This document shows, one piece after another, positions 40,888 through 45,711 of a DNA stretch of 45,711 bases. The stretch's first letter is position 1. Every line of letters begins with the position of its first letter. Both the position numbers and the translations under genes were made by a program. A model generated the notes under the pieces. It searched no databases, was not told the origin of the DNA, and saw only the letters and a program-made list of their open reading frames with translations. The DNA lies in the NCBI GenBank assembly GCA_022791685.1, contig JAAVZO010000030.1, positions 1 through 45,711 on the forward strand, given 5' to 3'. Origin of the DNA: Clostridiales bacterium (lineage in GTDB: Bacteria > Bacillota > Clostridia > Oscillospirales > CAG-272).

Positions 40888-41166
40888 AAACCGCACATTG
40901 AACGACATTGTCATTGACAAGTCGAACGGGAAATGTTCCGCGTATATTTCTGCCTCAGGCAGAAATATGACGAAAAAACGAGCCTTGCGCTCTGCCAGTA
41001 AAGGATACCGTGCCGCACAAGCTGCCGCCAGAGAATGTCGCGAATCGTCGATGATTCTTCCGTGTCAGGGCGTGGGCACTCAATTTTTCTGCCGCGCACG
41101 GCTCGTCGGTTCGCCCCGTACATGATTTACACAGTTAGATTTTATTCTACAGAAAGGAACGCTGAT
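40888..41166. other. Rest of the long intergenic stretch
   Basis: No convincing gene is seen. A perfect 11-bp hairpin ATATTTCTGCC-TCA-GGCAGAAATAT lies at 40944-40968 and a small GAGC/GCTC hairpin follows near 40981. TTGTCA-T-TGACAA occurs near 40907. The remainder to the ribosome site of the next gene is featureless; weak promoter-like TTTACA/TACAGA lies near 41130. Confidence 0.5.
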
Positions 41167-42258
41167 ATGAAAACAGTAATAATAAATGATAATGAGCGTG
41201 GACTGCTCTTCAAAAATGGAAAATTCACAAGTCTGCTCGAGCCCGGAAAATACCGCTGCTTCGGTTCGACTAACATCGAAATTCTGACGCTCGACGGTGA
41301 GATAAAGTCGGATAACTGCCAGCTCGAAACGCTGCTCGCTGACAAATCGCTCGCGTCTATGGCTGCACAGGTGCAGATCGCCGACAATCAAATCGCACTG
41401 CATTTTATCGACGGCAGTCTTCATGAGGTGCTTCATTCCGGACGGTACGCATATTTAGCAGTGAATAAAAAGCATGAATTCACGCTCATCGACACTACCG
41501 AACCCGAGATAACGCCGGATATCTGCAAGTTCATCAACCGGATTCCAACTACGCTTTACCAGACAGTCAGCGTTGCTGAATACGAGAAGGCAAAGCTTTA
41601 TTACAACAATAAATTCGTGCGTCTGCTCGACGGCGGAATTTACTACTTCTGGCGCGGAAGCGTGCAGGTAAGCGCCGATAAGATCGACACGCGACTTACT
41701 CAGATCACGATAACCGGACAGGAGCTGCTGACCGCCGACAAGGTCGCGCTGCGTGTAAGCTTCGTCTGCAATTACCGCGTTCTCGACTGCATTAAGATCG
41801 TCTCAGAAGTCGACGACTTTCGCGAGCAGATACATATCGCCGCACAGCTCGCAATGCGCGATTATGTCGGTAAGCGCACGCTCGACGAGGTGCTGGCGCA
41901 AAAGGAGGAGATGTCCGAATACGTGGGTGCGAAGCTCTGCGATTGCGCAAGATCATTCTACGTCGAGATAAGCAATGCGGGTGTTCGCGATATCATTCTG
42001 CCTGGCGAGATACGCGATATCATGAACACTGTCCTGCTCGCTGAAAAGCGCGCACAGGCGAATGTAATTACCCGCCGCGAGGAGGTAGCGTCGACGCGCT
42101 CGCTCCTCAATACCGCTAAGCTGATGGACGAGAATCAGACGCTCTACCGCCTGAAGGAGCTCGAGTACCTCGAAAAGATATGCGAGCAGGTCGGCAGCAT
42201 TTCGATAAACGGTCAGGGCGATATAATCTCGCAGCTGTCGGCGCTGATGAAAAAGTGA
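41167..42258 (+). CDS. SPFH/Band-7 (slipin-like) protein with three N-terminal repeats
   Basis: 363 residues from ATG 41167, preceded by AGAAAGGA; the open frame upstream has no ribosome site. A motif of about 35 residues occurs three times: RGLLFKNGKFTSLLEPGKYRCF (from 11), IALHFIDGSLHEVLHSGRYAYL (from 76) and KLYYNNKFVRLLDGGIYYFW (from 143). The SPFH domain (about 180-300) has DDFREQIHIAAQLAMRDYVGKRTLDEVL and a helical coiled tail. No membrane helix is visible, unlike classic slipins; association may be by assembly. Function unknown; family members form membrane-linked oligomers. Confidence 0.88.
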   Translation: MKTVIINDNERGLLFKNGKFTSLLEPGKYRCFGSTNIEILTLDGEIKSDNCQLETLLADKSLASMAAQVQIADNQIALHFIDGSLHEVLHSGRYAYLAVNKKHEFTLIDTTEPEITPDICKFINRIPTTLYQTVSVAEYEKAKLYYNNKFVRLLDGGIYYFWRGSVQVSADKIDTRLTQITITGQELLTADKVALRVSFVCNYRVLDCIKIVSEVDDFREQIHIAAQLAMRDYVGKRTLDEVLAQKEEMSEYVGAKLCDCARSFYVEISNAGVRDIILPGEIRDIMNTVLLAEKRAQANVITRREEVASTRSLLNTAKLMDENQTLYRLKELEYLEKICEQVGSISINGQGDIISQLSALMKK

Positions 42259-42314
42259 GCGGTATAGTCAGGTGCATATTTTTGCTAATTAGTCAATATA
42301 ATTAGAACATAATC

Positions 42315-42337
42315 AGGCTCGATACTGTATCGAGCCT
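42315..42337 (+). terminator. Hairpin between SPFH and MntP genes
   Basis: AGGCTCGAT-ACTGT-ATCGAGCCT, then TTGAT. Nine to eleven paired bases, poor T run. It lies 21 bases before the MntP start, so a leader role is also possible. Confidence 0.55.
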
Positions 42338-42357
42338 TTGATATTGGGAGTTTCAGC

Positions 42358-42942
42358 ATGGATTTTTTGTTTTTCTTTAATAGCGCGCTGCTCGGTGCGG
42401 GACTGGCGATGGATGCTTTTTCGGTGTCGCTGGCTAATGGACTCGGCGACCCTTCGATGAAGCGACCGAAAATGTGCGGTATTGCCGGCACATTCGCCGC
42501 ATTTCAGTTTCTTATGCCTATGCTCGGTTGGCTCTGCGTACACACTATTCTACAGTACTTCAAGTCATTCGAGCGCCTGATTCCATGGATAGCGCTCGCG
42601 CTGCTATTGTACATCGGCGGAAAAATGCTCATAGAGGGCATAAAATCGCGCGGTGAAGCGGCTTCAGCGGTAAGGATGACCTTCGGTACGCTGATGGTGC
42701 AGGGAATCGCAACGTCGATCGACGCGCTGTCGGTCGGCTTCACTATCGCCGACTACGGACTCGCAAATGCACTCGTATGCTCGCTGATAGTCGCCGTTGT
42801 GACCTTCGCGATATGTATGGGTGGGCTATACCTCGGGCGGGCGTTCGGAACGAAACTCGCCGGAAAAGCAGGCATTCTCGGCGGCTCGATACTGATATTC
42901 ATAGGAATCGAAATATTCGTAAAGGGCGTATTTTTCGCGTAA
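42358..42942 (+). CDS. mntP: Manganese efflux pump MntP
   Basis: 194 residues, six membrane helices. The two family motifs with membrane Asp are present, AMDAFSVSLANG (17-28) and TSIDALSVGF (118-127), as is the internal two-fold repeat. MntP exports excess Mn(II). A GGGAG ribosome site lies 7 bases before the ATG. The yybP-ykoY manganese riboswitch that controls many mntP genes is not recognisable in the 99-base gap upstream. Confidence 0.95.
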   Translation: MDFLFFFNSALLGAGLAMDAFSVSLANGLGDPSMKRPKMCGIAGTFAAFQFLMPMLGWLCVHTILQYFKSFERLIPWIALALLLYIGGKMLIEGIKSRGEAASAVRMTFGTLMVQGIATSIDALSVGFTIADYGLANALVCSLIVAVVTFAICMGGLYLGRAFGTKLAGKAGILGGSILIFIGIEIFVKGVFFA

Positions 42943-42954
42943 TATATAAGCTTT

Positions 42955-43025
42955 CAGCGATACGTCTTCTCCTGTATCAACGATACGTCTTCGAGCGTAT
43001 CAGCGATACGTCTTTGACGTATCGC
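42955..43025. repeat. 23-bp tandem repeat, three units, forming hairpins
   Basis: Units at 42955-42977, 42978-43000 and 43001-43025 share CA(G/A)CGATACGTCTT; the third ends in the inverse GACGTATCGC and folds as GATACGTC-TTT-GACGTATC. The array lies between convergent genes and the last eight codons and stop of the LysR gene lie in unit 3 and its junction. It may act as a terminator or be a small mobile repeat. Confidence 0.85.
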
Positions 43026-43899
43026 GGTATATTTTCAACAGGCTCTGCAATATTTCCTCATGGTCGAAATCGCGGTGATATACGATGTTCGTCTCACGTA
43101 TCATGCTGAGGTTTTCGATCGGAAGCGCAGTCATTTTTCCTTTGCGCAGCTCGTCCATGCAGGCGCTGCGTGCGAGTATTGATATACCGAGGTCCTTTCG
43201 TACAAGGTCCTTTATCGCTGCGATACTGTCGACTTCAAGCATTACGTCAAAGTTAGCGAGCGATTCGCCGATACTTTCGAGGTGAGACTCGAACAGCTCG
43301 CGCGTTGCTGAGGTAGGAAGGCGGAGTATCATTTTTTGTTTTTTCAGCTCACCGAGTGTGACCATCTCACGCTTGGCGAGCTTGTTTTCGTTTGACATTA
43401 TGCAGACAAGATAATCGGTGTCGAGCATCAGCGAATACAGGTTGCGGCTGTACGGTTTGCCCTCAACTATCGCTAAATCGAGCTCGTAATTTTCAAGCAT
43501 ATTATAAAGATTATTTATCGTATCAGTAATTATTGTTATCGAAGTGCAGCCTGCTTCACGGCTGTAACGCGCCAAAACTTCGGTTATCAGGTTCGATTCG
43601 GCAGTGTGTGTAATGCCTATACGCACACGCGTCAAATGGCGCTCGTGGTCACGCAGTTCAACGCGAAGCTTCTCGTTCATCGCATTCATACGCTTAGCGC
43701 AGCGCACTACGATCTCGCCTTCTGCGGTCAATCTGAGCTCTCCACGCCCTCTTACGAAGATATGTACGCCAAGTTCGTCTTCAAGAGCGGCGATATGGTG
43801 GCTGACTGCCGGCTGAGTTAATGAAAGCTGCTCGGCTGCTTTTGTGAAATTTTTGAGCTCGGATACCGCGAGCAGGGTCTTAAGTTTTTGATCAAGCAT
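43000..43899 (-). CDS. LysR-family transcriptional regulator
   Basis: 299 residues from ATG 43899, which follows GGAG by 6 bases; an in-frame ATG at 43911 encodes that GGAG and has no ribosome site. The N-terminal helix-turn-helix (1-60) reads FTKAAEQLSLTQPAVSHHIAALEDELG; a periplasmic-binding-like effector domain fills the rest. The C-terminal residues RDTSKTYR are encoded by the tandem repeat. It is divergent from the antiporter gene, its likely target. Confidence 0.93.
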   Translation of the reverse strand: MLDQKLKTLLAVSELKNFTKAAEQLSLTQPAVSHHIAALEDELGVHIFVRGRGELRLTAEGEIVVRCAKRMNAMNEKLRVELRDHERHLTRVRIGITHTAESNLITEVLARYSREAGCTSITIITDTINNLYNMLENYELDLAIVEGKPYSRNLYSLMLDTDYLVCIMSNENKLAKREMVTLGELKKQKMILRLPTSATRELFESHLESIGESLANFDVMLEVDSIAAIKDLVRKDLGISILARSACMDELRKGKMTALPIENLSMIRETNIVYHRDFDHEEILQSLLKIYRDTSKTYR

Positions 43900-43945
43900 A
43901 GTTTGCTCCATAAAATTTTATTATGATATATAAGAAAAATATAAT

Positions 43946-43974
43946 TTGACATTATGCTAATAATAGTATATCAT
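43946..43974 (+). promoter_or_regulatory. Promoter of the antiporter gene
   Basis: TTGACA (43946-43951), 17-bp spacer, TATCAT (43969-43974). ATGATATA (43923-43930) and TATATCAT (43967-43974) form an inverted repeat around it, a possible LysR-related site. Confidence 0.75.
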
Positions 43975-44050
43975 ATATAAATAGCTTTTACAAGTACATC
44001 TCACAAATTTTACATTTATTTTTTACGATAGAAGGTAGGTTCTTAATTAA

Positions 44051-45499
44051 ATGTTTGACTTTATAAAAAATGCAATGCCAGAAATGTCACAGGCGGCAAC
44101 GGTTATTATATCGGTCGCACTTATGTTGTTCGGCGGATTTGCGATGACTCGGCTCACTAAGTTAGCGCGCCTTCCTAACGTCACGGCTTACATCATCGCC
44201 GGAATACTGCTCGGTCCGTTTTGCTTCAAGCTCGTGCCGCAGAGCATTATCGACGGTATGGACTTTATCTCAGATATCGCACTCGCATTTATCGCGTTCG
44301 GAGTAGGCGAGTTCTTCAGACTCGAAACGCTCAAAAAGAGCGGCGTAAAGGTCATGGTGATCACGGTCTTTGAAGCCTGTATGGCATCGGCACTCGTATT
44401 CTGCGTCTGCTACTTCGTGATGAAGCTCGATTTCGCCTTCTCAACTGTGCTCGCAGCGCTCGCCGCCGCAACTGCACCGGCTTCTACAATGATGACTATC
44501 CGCCAGACCGGCGCTAAGGGCGAATTTGTCGACACGCTGCTGCAAGTAATCGCATTCGACGATGTCGTCGGACTTGTCGCATATAGTATCGCTATCTCGA
44601 TCGCACTCGCTTCAACGGCGGGGAGCGGATTTGACGCAAGCGTTATCTGGCTGCCAATAGTCAAAAATATCATTGCACTGGCACTCGGCGCGCTATTCGG
44701 ATTGCTTATGAAGCTGCTCATGCCAAAGAAGCGCTCGACTGATAACCGATTGATAATCTCAGTCGGCATACTTTTCACATTCTGCGGTATATGCGCGCTG
44801 CTCGACGTTTCGCCGCTGCTCGGCTGCATGATGATCGGTACGGTCTACATAAACCTCACCGACGACAAAAAACTCTTCCTACAGCTCAATTATTTCTCAC
44901 CTCCGATACTGCTGCTGTTTTTCGTCCGTTCGGGACTTGGATTCAGACTCGACGCACTCGCTGGAGGCTCGGGACAGGTGGGCACAACACCGCTTTGGAT
45001 AGTCGGCGTGGTATATTTCGCGGTGCGTATCGTCGGCAAATATGTTGGAGCATACGTCGGCTGCCTTGTCACTAAAAAAGATAAATCAATTCGAAATTAC
45101 CTTGGACTCGCACTCATCCCACAAGCGGGAGTCGCAATCGGACTCGCCGCACTCGGTGCACGAACGCTCGGCGGGGAGACCGGAGAAGCGCTCAATACGA
45201 TAATCCTCGCATCAAGTGTGCTTTATGAAATGATAGGACCAGTAGCTGCAAAGCTTTCGCTTTCACTTTCGAAATCCTATTCGACTAAGCTCGAAGATAT
45301 CGCGCCGATAAACATCGAGGAAGTGCATCAGCCGACAGAGGTTGAGCTGTTGATCGCGCGAATACAAGCAATACAGAAGGAGCTGCCAAAGCATAATGAG
45401 GAAGTAAGTGCAGCGGAGCAAGCCTTCACCGAAGCGGCGGAGGAGCAGTTAGAATCGCTGCAATACCCGCGCCGTAGAGGAATGATGAATCGAATGTAG
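44051..45499 (+). CDS. CPA2-type cation:proton antiporter
   Basis: 482 residues. About 12 membrane helices with LPNVTAYIIAGILLGPF (41-57), the central DDVVGLVAYSI (Asp pair near 176) and GVAIGLAALGARTLG near 365, as in KefB/NhaS-type exchangers. A polar C-terminal tail of about 80 residues is helical and has no TrkA-N nucleotide-binding domain. It exchanges K or Na for protons. The ribosome site is weak (AAGG about 15 bases before ATG). Regulation by the divergent LysR is inferred. Confidence 0.9.
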   Translation: MFDFIKNAMPEMSQAATVIISVALMLFGGFAMTRLTKLARLPNVTAYIIAGILLGPFCFKLVPQSIIDGMDFISDIALAFIAFGVGEFFRLETLKKSGVKVMVITVFEACMASALVFCVCYFVMKLDFAFSTVLAALAAATAPASTMMTIRQTGAKGEFVDTLLQVIAFDDVVGLVAYSIAISIALASTAGSGFDASVIWLPIVKNIIALALGALFGLLMKLLMPKKRSTDNRLIISVGILFTFCGICALLDVSPLLGCMMIGTVYINLTDDKKLFLQLNYFSPPILLLFFVRSGLGFRLDALAGGSGQVGTTPLWIVGVVYFAVRIVGKYVGAYVGCLVTKKDKSIRNYLGLALIPQAGVAIGLAALGARTLGGETGEALNTIILASSVLYEMIGPVAAKLSLSLSKSYSTKLEDIAPINIEEVHQPTEVELLIARIQAIQKELPKHNEEVSAAEQAFTEAAEEQLESLQYPRRRGMMNRM

Positions 45500-45711
45500 A
45501 ATTCGTAACGAAACTAACTAAAAAACAAAGACATAGCAGAGATTAGTTCGACGGAGAGGTGCGGGGCCACGGAGTCGAACGCGCTTTTGTAAGCCTAACA
45601 AAATGCGGCAATTTGTTCGCCACGCTAAAGGAACGCATGAATAATACGTTATTGGCGAATATCCCAGTATTTGCGATAGCTTATAAAAGTTCTTTGCCAG
45701 GCTTTCTTTCA
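45500..45711. other. Right-end intergenic sequence
   Basis: 212 bases with no gene, promoter or terminator that I can support. A short open frame starts at ATG 45638 and runs off the end, without a ribosome site. Confidence 0.4.

Noticed and set aside
40793..41125. Open frame of 110 codons in the long intergenic stretch
   Set aside because: It runs through the T-arm-like hairpin and the terminator-like hairpin, has no ribosome site at its ATG, and its composition (Cys, Arg, Trp, Ser rich) looks like non-coding sequence.
42259..42357. yybP-ykoY manganese riboswitch before mntP
   Set aside because: The gap is only 99 bases and lacks the conserved riboswitch core; only a simple hairpin is seen.
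45500..45711. Start of a further gene at the right edge
   Set aside because: The only frame reaching the edge has no ribosome site and no recognisable content.

Overview
The window reads as a chromosomal stretch of a Gram-positive anaerobe, most likely a gut Clostridia (Bacillota, probably Oscillospirales). Support comes from consensus sigma-A type promoters (TTGACA, 17 bp, TATAAT), AGGAGG-type ribosome sites, lipoprotein signal peptides, an r1t-type phage holin, and clostridial families such as a DUF6472-like and a DUF3737 protein. Placement is by protein character only; no rRNA or complete tRNA is present.

Layout. 1-141 is the tail of a phage holin, so prophage sequence lies to the left. 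372-1950 holds an SLC13-type anion permease and a small Cys-rich protein. 1985-3474 is a sugar-type solute-binding lipoprotein whose frame is broken at a run of nine G/C pairs. 3656-9743 (minus) carries an HD-domain protein, a NERD protein, an acyl-activating enzyme with its acyl carrier protein, and an aminopeptidase P behind an unknown membrane protein. 9991-13414 has an aminotransferase, a TagO/WecA-type enzyme and an overlapping unknown membrane protein. 13469-14803 is a three-gene operon of unknown, partly disordered proteins. 14912-19295 holds a YfcE phosphoesterase, a membrane protein, a Gfo/Idh/MocA oxidoreductase, an S4-less pseudouridine synthase and an M18 aminopeptidase. 19338-22036 holds a possible alpha/alpha-barrel enzyme and a DUF3737 beta-helix protein on abutting divergent promoters. 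22093-28289 groups an FtsX-type ABC transporter under a promoter with a large palindrome, a pentapeptide-repeat protein, a small membrane protein and a PhoB/PhoR-like two-component system. 28483-29568 is a secreted repeat protein with a C-terminal anchor-like tail.

29700-40385 is a carbohydrate-use region: two AraC-type regulators, an SDR dehydrogenase with a type I dehydroquinase-like protein, a second solute-binding lipoprotein with its own nine-G run upstream, a GH10 xylanase behind boxes spaced exactly 21 bp, and a minus-strand operon of solute-binding protein, glycosidase-like lipoprotein and GntR/LacI-type regulator. No sugar ABC permease is present, so the binding proteins would have to use permeases encoded elsewhere.

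40386-41166 is the only long gene-free stretch. It contains a strong promoter and a terminator-like hairpin bounding about 185 bp with a tRNA T-arm-like hairpin: a candidate structured ncRNA. The window closes with an SPFH-like protein carrying a three-fold repeat, MntP, a LysR regulator whose 3' end lies in a 23-bp tandem repeat, and a CPA2-type antiporter.

The strongest leads are the two nine-G tracts beside paralogous binding lipoproteins (possible phase variation, or a shared sequencing artefact), the candidate ncRNA, the 21-bp-phased operator at the xylanase, and the palindrome-covered promoter of the ABC transporter.
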